This document shows, piece by piece, positions 1-8,337 of a DNA stretch of 14,745 nucleotides. The notes under the pieces were generated by a model. The model ran no database searches. It had not been told where the DNA came from and saw only the letters and a program-made list of their open reading frames with translations. Every line of letters starts with the position of its first letter. The stretch's first letter is position 1. The position numbers and the translations under genes are program-made. Origin of the DNA: Micavibrio aeruginosavorus (GTDB taxonomy: Bacteria; Pseudomonadota; Alphaproteobacteria; Micavibrionales; Micavibrionaceae); NCBI GenBank assembly GCA_003240795.1, contig QFNK01000015.1, positions 1 to 14,745 on the forward strand. Direction: 5' to 3'.

Positions 1-3000
1 TCTTTCTTTTTTATCATTGAACAAGATATTCTTGCTTATTGAATGATATCGGCCCACGATTTCTTCTAAAATAATCGGAATACTCCAACCATCGATAATT
101 ATATGGTGCATACTGATCAAAAGCGCGTAATCCGTATTGCTAAGTTTTATAAGCTTAAACCGAATAAGCGGCCCAGTAGATAGATCAAACCCTAGACTTA
201 AATCGGCCTCCTGAATGCTCTTGATAATATCAGTATAATCTGTGCTGAAGTTTTCTTCTGGCTGGATTTCTTCCCAATCGAGAATTGCTTCTGAAACTGA
301 TTGTCTGACATTTCCATTTTTATCTTCATGAAAACGGCACCTTAGGACTTCATTACCATCAAGCATGTCATTACATGCTTTCTTTAAGACTTTCACATCT
401 ATCTCGCCTTTGATAGAGAAAACATGTTGTAATATATGTACACGATTCCTCTCCCGAACAAACTGGCGATACATCTCCTTTTGCATAGGAGCCAGAGGAT
501 AGCTTATTTCTGATTCTTTCATTTCTGCGGATTTTTGTACAAAATATCTCAAATCCGAAGACAATCGCTCTATTTCCAGAGAAGAATGTAATTTTTTACT
601 AAAAGCAATCTCTACTTTCAGTTCTTCGTTATCAATGAAAGAATTTACCTCGATAAGGTGAGTTCGTCTATTTGCCACATCTCTTTCTTGCGTAGTTGAC
701 CATTGATATAAATCAAACAACCCACTCTTTTCACCAATTTTTAAATCACCCAGATAGTTGAATAATATCTCGGCATTAGGCTGATTATGATCGCCTTGTA
801 TGTATTTTTTTATGCCATAAAAGATACTATTTTCTAAAGAATCAGCAATTGCATCCTTAACATCATTAATCTTCCCTATAAAATCTGAGTGTTTAAAATC
901 AAGATCTATTTGAACAGGGTAAATTGCTGTAAACCAACCAACGGTTCTTGAAAGATCTACATGATCAAAGAAATCTATATCGCGGCCATGTGATTCCATA
1001 TTGATCAAAACGCTTTTTGCATCCTGACCGTTCCGTTCAGCCCATTTAGAAACAGCATAAGATAAGCCACATACCAAAAGCTCTTGCGGTCTAATCCGCT
1101 GCTTTTTATATAAACCACTTAGCAAAACACTTGTTTCATTCCTATCAAAAGTTAAAGTAAGTGTCGTATTATCAGCTTCAGTATTCTTTACGCTTCTGTC
1201 TTCATCGCCTGGCAGAAGAGTAAATATTTTGTCCGCCTCCAGATTAGCATTTTCGATTATTTTATAATCAAGCGAGAGATTATCGGCATAGCTATGCAAG
1301 GTGTCCGCCCATGCCTTATATGAGGTCGTCTTCTCACCAAGATTGATTGGTCTATTAGAGATTTCCGCTGTATATAATGCGTTCAAGTCCTCGACCAAGA
1401 TTCTCCACGAAACCATATCCATGGCCAAGTGGTGAGCTATTATCACTATAAAACTTTCGTTACCTTTATAAAACACCGAAGCTTTCAAGAGATTTCCGTC
1501 TTGGATATTAATGCCGCGGTGATGTGCATTAATCTCGTTCTCTATACTTAAGAGGAGATTTTCTCCAGAAGACTCTAGGTAAGAATATTCATGTACAAAA
1601 AATTCATTGGCATGTTCTGGGATATATGCTTTCCAAACATCCCCTTGCAAAATGAACTGAGATCGAAGTACATCATGATGCTGTAAAATTGCAGAAAATG
1701 ATTTATTGAGAGCGTTTATATCAACCTTTTGGTCATGCCTCAAAATTATTGATTGGTTCCAATGATTAGGGTTGCTTAAATCGAGATCGAAGAACCACCG
1801 CTGAATTGGAGTGAGCTTTGCATTGCCAAATGCAGGCACTCCTTTCATAGAAGACACGGAATCAAAGGATAGGTTTGCAGCCAATTTAGCAATTGTTTGT
1901 TTATTGAAAATATCTTTTGTACTAATTTTCAGCCCTGCTGCCTTGGCTTTAGAAACAATGCTAATACTCAAGATTGAATCCCCGCCAATTTCAAAGAAGT
2001 TGTCGTGGATCCCTACTTTGTCCAAGCGCAAAATTTCCGCCCAAATGTTTGCCAGTATTTCTTCAATTTCATTGCCTGGTGCAACGTAAAGTGTATTGGA
2101 CTCTTCGCGGCTACTACCGGGAACTGGAAGTTTCTGGCGATCAATCTTGCCATTCGGAGATAAGGGCATAGATTCCATATATACAAAATGACCAGGTATC
2201 ATCGCCTCAGACAGGCTTCTACTGAGATAATCACGCAATTCTTTGATAGAAATGTCATCTGCATTTGCTACGATATAAGCCACCAGATATTTTGTTCCTG
2301 GAATATCCTCCCTCGCAACAACAACGGATTCTTTAATATTGGGATGTTTGTCTAAAACGGTTTCTATTTCGCCTAGTTCGATACGAACACCGCGTATTTT
2401 CACTTGAAAATCTAACCTCCCCAAAAACTCTATATTCCCATCAGGAAGATAACGGGCTAAATCTCCAGTTCTATAGAGTCGGCTTGATTCGGTTTTATCA
2501 AAAGGATTTAAAACAAATCTTTCATCAGTCAGATCAGTTCTATTAAGATAGCCAAGAGCCAACTGCACGCCCCCGATAAATAATTCGCCTGGTACTCCTA
2601 TGGGTAACATATCTTTCTTATCATCCAGAATATGCATCTGGGTATTAGCTATAGATTTTCCTATAGGAATACTTGCTCCTTTGTAATCGGGCGTGCATTG
2701 CCAAGCAGTAACATCGATTGAAGCCTCTGTTGGCCCATATAAATTATGTATCTCACAATCCAGACATTCAAAAACCCTTCTCTGCGTTTCAAAATGAAGA
2801 ATGTCTCCACTACAGATGATCCTCTTTATGCTTTTGCAAGTTTCAAACCCTTCGGTAGAAACAAAAGCCTGAAGCATTGGGGGGACAAAATGTAATGTTG
2901 TGATTTCTTGCTCATTAATTACCTCAATCAAATAGCTTGGATCTTTATGTCCTTCGGGTCTAGCCATGACCAGTGTTGCACCAGTTATAAGCGGCCAGAA

Positions 3001-6000
3001 GAATTCCCAACCAGAAACATCAAACCCGATGGGCGTTTTTTGCAGAACTACATCGCTTTGTTGAAGGTTGTAGGTGTCTTGCATCCACAAAACACGATTG
3101 GTCATGCCACGATGGACGCACATAACGCCTTTTGGTTTTCCTGTAGAGCCAGATGTGAATAGAACACAAACCAAGTTAGCAGCATCATGGATAATATCCG
3201 GCTTTCGAGGTACTTGTTTTGAAATACTGGGCCAGTCCTTGTCCAGGCAAACAATTTTACAAAGATCAGATGGAGCGTTCTGAAGCAAATGCTCTTGAGT
3301 TAGCAAAATCGGTGCGGCCGATGCCTCCATAATATAGTTACGACGATCGTCTGGGTAAGATGGGTCGATAGGAACATAGGCCGCACCGCTCTTTAATACA
3401 CCAAGAAATGCTATGACAAGCTCCAGAGAGCGATCCATATAAACGCTGACGAGTTTTCCAACCCCAACCCCTTCTGCGTTAAGATAATTTGCGAGTTTAT
3501 TCGCCTTAGAATCTAACTCGGCATAGGTCAAGATTTCTCCTTCAAATACTACGGCGGGCCGATCAGGTGTCCTTAGTGCCTGTTCCTCAAATAGCTGATG
3601 GATACATGTGTTAAGAGGATAATCTACGGCAGTTGCATTCCAGGCGTTAAGTATTATCTCTCTTTCATGCGCCGGCAGCGATGGCATATCCTTCAAATAG
3701 ACATTTTGCTCATCCGAAAAGCTTTTAATTGTTTCTATAAAGAGCGATTTGATGCTCTCAACAGGCCAAGATGAAAATTTTGTCTTTATTTCAAATTCTA
3801 TATTAGAAGCGGGATTGCATATTAATGTAAGAGGATAATTATCATGCTCGATAAAATTAACATGTGTGAGAGCATTTTTCTTCTCATTCACCCAGTCGTT
3901 ATCTTTATAATTCTCGAAAACTAAAAGAGTATCAAATAATTCCTGCTCATGAGAAATTGAACCCCATGATTTGATTTTTGCCAAGGACGCATACTGATGG
4001 GGCCATGAATTTGATTGATTTTCTTGAATTTTTTGTAGCCAATTTGATATCCGATCATGATGATCGATCTTTATTCGCACTGGAATGGTATTGATAAATA
4101 GTCCCACCATTCCCTCGGATCCATCAAGCGATTCCGGACGTCCCGAAATAGTATTGCCGAATACAATATCATTGCTTCCCCCGCTATATCGGCTTAATAC
4201 TATTGACCATGCCCCTTGTATTACCGTGTTAAGGGTTAACTTATTTCTACGAGCAAATGATTTTATGGATTTCGTATCTTCTTCCGATAAAGAAAATTTA
4301 AGAGGAGTTATATCGGAAGCGGAAACACTGTCATTCTTCTCCAGTTTTATTTCTGTTCCATTGTTAATGCCGCTTAAATATTTATCCCAATATATCTTAT
4401 CTTCGGCACCATCAATATTCTGCAGCCAATCTATGTAATCTCTATACGGCGTTAACTGAGGCAGGTTACTAGATTTATTATCCCTAATGGCCTCATAACA
4501 CTTAAAAAATTCATCTGCAATAATAGCCACGCTCCAGCCATCGAGAAGAATATGATGATGGCTCCATACCATACACGATTTATTCCCCTGCGTTTGCAGC
4601 AGTTTTATCCGCATCAATGGTCCACATTTAAAATCAAATTTTTCCTGTCTATCCTTAGACAAGATATTTTTAACTGCTGCTGATGTGTAGTCGGCTTCTT
4701 CAATATCTCGTATAACCTCAAAATTTAAATCAAACGAGTCATGAACGGTCTGTATAATATTATCAGAAACTTCCCAATCAAACGTGGTACGCAAGATAGC
4801 ATGACGCTCTACAAGCTTTTTCCACGCTTCTTTAGCTATTTTTTCATTTATACGGTCATTAAAATAGAAGCATACTTGCTGCAGATAAACATCGCTTTCC
4901 TCATGCAAGGTATGGAATAACATTCCCTCCTGCATAGGCGATAACGGGTATGATCGATTAGACAGATCAGTATCTCGGATAGTGTTTTTTTGTGAATTTT
5001 TTTTCTCTGATTGCGAGACTTTCGATAGATCTGCAATTGTTTGGTACTGGAAAATATTTTTGACAGTAATCTTTATATTTTCTGACCTGGCTTTAGATAC
5101 AATGCTTATGCTCAATATGGAATCGCCGCCAATTTCGAAGAAATTGTCGTTAACACCAACTTTATCAAGCCGTAAAACTTCCGCCCATATTTTGGCTAGC
5201 TTTTCTTCAATATCATTTCTAGGAGCTACATATTGTGCTGCGGACTGCGTACGATCATGCTCTGGCGCGGGGAGCTTCTGACGATCTATTTTGCCATTGG
5301 GCGACAAAGGCATAGTGTCAAGATTGACAAAATGTGCTGGAATCATAGCCTCAGAAAGGCCTTTACCCAAATACTCTCGCAACTCCTTCGAAGCCAATGG
5401 AGCTTCAGATTTTGTAACAATATATGCTATAAGATACTTTTTACCGGGCGTATCTTCTCTGGCCACCACCACGCATTCTTTAATATCTGGATGCATATCC
5501 AAGGCGGCTTCAATTTCACCCAGTTCTATACGAACACCGCGTATTTTCACTTGAAAATCTAATCGTCCCAAAAACTCTATATTTCCATCGGAAAGATATC
5601 TTGCCAAATCTCCTGTTTTATAAAGCCGACTTGATTGTGTTGTATCAAATGGGCTTAGTACAAATCTTTCATCAGTCAGATCAGGTCTATTTAAATACCC
5701 TCGGGCTAATTGCACGCCACCAATATATAGTTCGCCGGGAACACCAATAGGCATCGGCATCATCTTTCCATCGAGCACATACATTTGAGTGTTAGCGATG
5801 GGCTTCCCAATTGGTATGCTGGCGCCTTTATAATCGGGTGTGCATTGCCAGGCGGTAACATCAATCGATGCCTCTGTCGGGCCATAAAGATTATGTACTT
5901 CACAGCCGAGATACTCAAACACCTTCCTTTGGGTCTCCATATGCAGAATATCACCACTGCAAATAATCCTTCTAATACTTTGGCAGCCTTCGAATCCTTC

Positions 6001-8328
6001 GGTTGAAATAAATGCCTGCAACATCGGCGGCACAAAGTGTAGCGTCGTTACCGCTTGATTATTAATAACTTCAATTAAATAATTAGGATCTTTATGGCCT
6101 TCAGGTTTGGCCATGACCAATTTCGCGCCTGTTATAAGCGGCCAGAAGAATTCCCATCCTGAAACATCGAACCCGATAGGCGTTTTCTGTAAAACAACAT
6201 CGTCTTCCTTCAAACCATAAGCATCTTGCATCCATAAAATACGATTGGTCATGCCGCGATGAACGCACATAACGCCTTTTGGCTTACCTGTAGAACCGGA
6301 AGTAAACAAAACGCAAATAAGATCATCAGGATTATATTCTATATCTAACTTTTGGGATGAATTTTCTGAAATTTTGTCCCAATCCGTATCCAAGCATATC
6401 GTTGTGCAGTTTCCGGCCGGAGCAGTTTCAAGCAAATGTTCCTGCGTAACAAGGACTGGCGCGGCCGAAGCTTCCAAAATATAGGCACGCCGATCTTCTG
6501 GATAAGACGGGTCTATGGGTGCGTAAGCTGCGCCACATTTCAATATACCCAATAAGGCTACGACTAATTCTAGCGAACGATCCATATAAACGCCAACCAA
6601 TGTCCCTGCTGTCACGCCCTTGGACATTAAATAATTAGCAAGCTTATTCGCTCTAGCGTCCAGCTCTGCATAGGTTATGGACTTTTCTTCAAATTGCAAA
6701 GCAATACGCTCAGGAGTTTTTAATGCCTGATCTTCAAAAAGTTCGTGAATGCATAGATGCAAAGGATAATCAACGGCAGTATCATTCCATTCATTTATTA
6801 GGGTATTTCTTTCTAGAGGCGACAACTCGACCAAATTACTGATCAAAGATGTTTTAGAGGAAAATGCAGACTTCAGGATTTCTTCAAAATCGGAATGTAT
6901 CTTCTGTATATCTACTTCTTTAAACAGTTCTTCTGTATACTCAATAACCAGTGAAAACTCTGATGCCTTGTTAATTATAGTCAACATGAGATCAAATTTT
7001 GTTTTGACCTCACTAACATTGATTTCCTCCAAAGATAGGCCGTTTAGTTGGAATGAGTCGGCAGGCGTGTCCACAAGATTGAATGCTATTTGCACTAAAG
7101 GGTTTATATTGGAGGATCTGGCTACATTAAGTGCATCAACAATTTTATCAAACGGAAGCTCCTGATGCTCAAAAGCATCCAGGAATGTCTCACGGACAGC
7201 AAGGCTATGCTCAATGAATGTGCTCTCTTCTGTAGTTTGTATGCGTATAGGAAGGGTATTGGTAAAAAATCCTACCAAGTCCTTTGTCTGAGGATGGCTT
7301 CTGTTCGCTACAAAACTACCTATCAGAAAATCTTTTGAACGCGTATGCTTGTATAAGAGTACAGAAAAGCAACTTAAGAATGCAATGTAGGGTGTAATAT
7401 TGTTCTTCTTACAAAAGTTATTGACAGACGTAGAAACCGCCGGATCCAGTTTCAAAGTCAATCTTTTCCCTGAACGAACAGCTTCTGCCGAGCGCGGCAA
7501 TTCATAAGGAAGAGATAGCACAGGGTTAATATCGGATAATTTCGCTTTCCAGTAGGAGATAAGATCCACTCCCACCGATCCGTTTATTCTATTTCTTTGC
7601 CATGTGGCATAATCAACATATCTAAGGCCGTTTGGTGCCCCCTCTACAGATCCGTGATTATAATAGTGTGCTATATCCTGGAAAATTAGGGTGTCCGACC
7701 ATGCATCCATGGTTATGTGATGGCGGTTGATAACCAAGATACAAGAATTTTTGGTTTCTCGGATAACTGTCACTTTTAAGAGAGGGCCATTCTCTAGATC
7801 AAAGCTATGATTTAGTTCGGCGAGAATGATTTTATGAATTTCGTCCTTTGGCTCTTCAACATAAGAAAAATCAAAAGTGGGTTCTTTTATAACTTTCTGC
7901 TTTGGAACACCATTGTCGTTAAAAAATACGGTTTGGAAGCTCTTATGCTTCACGATCATTTTGTGAACAGATTCCTTCAAGCGGGAAATATTAAGATCAC
8001 CTCGCACTCTGATCACTATCGGTTCATTATAAGCCTGCCTATTAGATTCGCTTTCGTATTCATTCAAGAACCATAACCTTTCTTGCCCATAAGAAAGTGG
8101 GAAGATATCAATGTCGTTATCATTTGCGATTGTAGTGATTGCGGCATCTTTTTCTTCGCTTAAAGATTGAAGATATTGCAATAGGACTGGTTTCTTAGAA
8201 AGAATTTGCTCCCTGAGAGCTTCTGGTAAATCTCCACCATTTAAATCTAGACATAGATCTCCGTTATCTTGCCAGATTTTAATGTTGCGGGCTTTTAATT
8301 GGGCCAAAAGATCAACTAGAGTAAACAT
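1..8328 (-). CDS. NRPS: docking-C-A(Ser)-PCP-C-A(Ser)-PCP-E-C..., continues beyond left edge
   Basis: The frame is open from ATG 8328 to base 1 (2776 codons, no stop), so the C-terminus is missing. Residues 1-55 (MFTLVDLLAQLKARNIKIW...) look like a TubC-type N-terminal docking domain. C1 (about 73-500) has HHITMDAW at 203-210. A1 (about 515-1010) has SGST at 677-680 and pocket D721, V722, W725, H764, I789, S791, L814, I822, D823. PCP1: Ser1070. C2 (about 1120-1550) has HHILLDGW at 1258-1265. A2 (about 1560-2060) has SGST from 1726 and pocket D1770, V1771, W1774, H1813, I1838, S1840, L1863, I1871, D1872. PCP2: Ser2118. E domain (about 2165-2600): LTPIQRWFF, HHLAMDMVSWR from 2299, ESHGRD around His2447, then RTVGWFT and FNYLGDL. 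C3 starts near 2610 with HHIIIDGW at 2741-2748 and is cut off. Predicted role: accept the Ser-C2 unit from the upstream ACP, add L-Ser, add a second Ser and epimerise it to D-Ser, then pass it to a further module. Position after an E domain makes C3 probably a DCL-type condensation domain (inference). The start is supported by the docking domain and the ribosome binding site. Confidence 0.93.
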   Translation of the reverse strand, partial: MFTLVDLLAQLKARNIKIWQDNGDLCLDLNGGDLPEALREQILSKKPVLLQYLQSLSEEKDAAITTIANDNDIDIFPLSYGQERLWFLNEYESESNRQAYNEPIVIRVRGDLNISRLKESVHKMIVKHKSFQTVFFNDNGVPKQKVIKEPTFDFSYVEEPKDEIHKIILAELNHSFDLENGPLLKVTVIRETKNSCILVINRHHITMDAWSDTLIFQDIAHYYNHGSVEGAPNGLRYVDYATWQRNRINGSVGVDLISYWKAKLSDINPVLSLPYELPRSAEAVRSGKRLTLKLDPAVSTSVNNFCKKNNITPYIAFLSCFSVLLYKHTRSKDFLIGSFVANRSHPQTKDLVGFFTNTLPIRIQTTEESTFIEHSLAVRETFLDAFEHQELPFDKIVDALNVARSSNINPLVQIAFNLVDTPADSFQLNGLSLEEINVSEVKTKFDLMLTIINKASEFSLVIEYTEELFKEVDIQKIHSDFEEILKSAFSSKTSLISNLVELSPLERNTLINEWNDTAVDYPLHLCIHELFEDQALKTPERIALQFEEKSITYAELDARANKLANYLMSKGVTAGTLVGVYMDRSLELVVALLGILKCGAAYAPIDPSYPEDRRAYILEASAAPVLVTQEHLLETAPAGNCTTICLDTDWDKISENSSQKLDIEYNPDDLICVLFTSGSTGKPKGVMCVHRGMTNRILWMQDAYGLKEDDVVLQKTPIGFDVSGWEFFWPLITGAKLVMAKPEGHKDPNYLIEVINNQAVTTLHFVPPMLQAFISTEGFEGCQSIRRIICSGDILHMETQRKVFEYLGCEVHNLYGPTEASIDVTAWQCTPDYKGASIPIGKPIANTQMYVLDGKMMPMPIGVPGELYIGGVQLARGYLNRPDLTDERFVLSPFDTTQSSRLYKTGDLARYLSDGNIEFLGRLDFQVKIRGVRIELGEIEAALDMHPDIKECVVVAREDTPGKKYLIAYIVTKSEAPLASKELREYLGKGLSEAMIPAHFVNLDTMPLSPNGKIDRQKLPAPEHDRTQSAAQYVAPRNDIEEKLAKIWAEVLRLDKVGVNDNFFEIGGDSILSISIVSKARSENIKITVKNIFQYQTIADLSKVSQSEKKNSQKNTIRDTDLSNRSYPLSPMQEGMLFHTLHEESDVYLQQVCFYFNDRINEKIAKEAWKKLVERHAILRTTFDWEVSDNIIQTVHDSFDLNFEVIRDIEEADYTSAAVKNILSKDRQEKFDFKCGPLMRIKLLQTQGNKSCMVWSHHHILLDGWSVAIIADEFFKCYEAIRDNKSSNLPQLTPYRDYIDWLQNIDGAEDKIYWDKYLSGINNGTEIKLEKNDSVSASDITPLKFSLSEEDTKSIKSFARRNKLTLNTVIQGAWSIVLSRYSGGSNDIVFGNTISGRPESLDGSEGMVGLFINTIPVRIKIDHHDRISNWLQKIQENQSNSWPHQYASLAKIKSWGSISHEQELFDTLLVFENYKDNDWVNEKKNALTHVNFIEHDNYPLTLICNPASNIEFEIKTKFSSWPVESIKSLFIETIKSFSDEQNVYLKDMPSLPAHEREIILNAWNATAVDYPLNTCIHQLFEEQALRTPDRPAVVFEGEILTYAELDSKANKLANYLNAEGVGVGKLVSVYMDRSLELVIAFLGVLKSGAAYVPIDPSYPDDRRNYIMEASAAPILLTQEHLLQNAPSDLCKIVCLDKDWPSISKQVPRKPDIIHDAANLVCVLFTSGSTGKPKGVMCVHRGMTNRVLWMQDTYNLQQSDVVLQKTPIGFDVSGWEFFWPLITGATLVMARPEGHKDPSYLIEVINEQEITTLHFVPPMLQAFVSTEGFETCKSIKRIICSGDILHFETQRRVFECLDCEIHNLYGPTEASIDVTAWQCTPDYKGASIPIGKSIANTQMHILDDKKDMLPIGVPGELFIGGVQLALGYLNRTDLTDERFVLNPFDKTESSRLYRTGDLARYLPDGNIEFLGRLDFQVKIRGVRIELGEIETVLDKHPNIKESVVVAREDIPGTKYLVAYIVANADDISIKELRDYLSRSLSEAMIPGHFVYMESMPLSPNGKIDRQKLPVPGSSREESNTLYVAPGNEIEEILANIWAEILRLDKVGIHDNFFEIGGDSILSISIVSKAKAAGLKISTKDIFNKQTIAKLAANLSFDSVSSMKGVPAFGNAKLTPIQRWFFDLDLSNPNHWNQSIILRHDQKVDINALNKSFSAILQHHDVLRSQFILQGDVWKAYIPEHANEFFVHEYSYLESSGENLLLSIENEINAHHRGINIQDGNLLKASVFYKGNESFIVIIAHHLAMDMVSWRILVEDLNALYTAEISNRPINLGEKTTSYKAWADTLHSYADNLSLDYKIIENANLEADKIFTLLPGDEDRSVKNTEADNTTLTLTFDRNETSVLLSGLYKKQRIRPQELLVCGLSYAVSKWAERNGQDAKSVLINMESHGRDIDFFDHVDLSRTVGWFTAIYPVQIDLDFKHSDFIGKINDVKDAIADSLENSIFYGIKKYIQGDHNQPNAEILFNYLGDLKIGEKSGLFDLYQWSTTQERDVANRRTHLIEVNSFIDNEELKVEIAFSKKLHSSLEIERLSSDLRYFVQKSAEMKESEISYPLAPMQKEMYRQFVRERNRVHILQHVFSIKGEIDVKVLKKACNDMLDGNEVLRCRFHEDKNGNVRQSVSEAILDWEEIQPEENFSTDYTDIIKSIQEADLSLGFDLSTGPLIRFKLIKLSNTDYALLISMHHIIIDGWSIPIILEEIVGRYHSISKNILFNDKKER
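1890..3650 (-). repeat. Seryl A-PCP repeat unit, copy 3 (second A domain of downstream NRPS)
   Basis: This third direct copy has the same substrate pocket code as the other two. It carries a 35-bp block identical to copy 2 (2381-2415 = 5528-5562), covering the FQVKIRGVRIELGE region near A8. It is followed by an E domain instead of a C or KS domain. Limits are approximate. Confidence 0.8.
5040..6795 (-). repeat. Seryl A-PCP repeat unit, copy 2 (first A domain of downstream NRPS)
   Basis: This copy shares perfect DNA blocks with both others: 33 bp with copy 1 (6238-6270 = 14027-14059) and 35 bp with copy 3 (5528-5562 = 2381-2415). Its PCP continues the same way as copy 3 after the serine (LSISIVSKA). 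This points to internal duplication followed by patchy homogenisation. Limits are approximate. Confidence 0.8.
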
Positions 8329-8333
8329 GTGTA

Positions 8334-8337
8334 TCCT
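8334..8337 (-). promoter_or_regulatory. Ribosome binding site overlapping the upstream stop codon
   Basis: The junction reads TAGGATACACATG. The TAG (8336-8338) ends the NRPS-PKS gene and the ATG (8326-8328) starts the next NRPS. AGGA lies 5 nt before the ATG and shares two bases with the stop codon. This supports the chosen start and suggests that translation of the two megasynthases is coupled, as expected for subunits needed in equal amounts. Confidence 0.7.

Noticed and set aside
1..60. Possible end of the NRPS gene or a thioesterase near the left edge.
   Set aside because: The frame is open to base 1 and still inside a C domain, shortly after its HHxxxDG motif, so the gene continues outside the window.
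1811..2089. Plus-strand reading frames, including two that resemble each other (1811-2089 and 4982-5281).
   Set aside because: They lie opposite the PCP regions of the two repeated A-PCP units. Their similarity is the mirror of the duplication. They have no supporting ribosome binding sites and overlap strongly conserved minus-strand coding sequence.
4880..4960. C2 considered as a dual condensation/epimerisation domain because of LFHTLHEESD near its start.
   Set aside because: The dual-type signature HHx(L/I)xxxxGD is not present. The second His and the GD are missing and the spacing is two residues short, so an ordinary condensation domain is more likely.
5760..6035. Minus-strand reading frame inside the second A domain; similar cases at 4848-5036, 12343-12525 and 13089-13271.
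   Set aside because: They are out-of-frame shadows of the NRPS genes. The real frame shows continuous A, C, KS or PCP motifs across the same bases.
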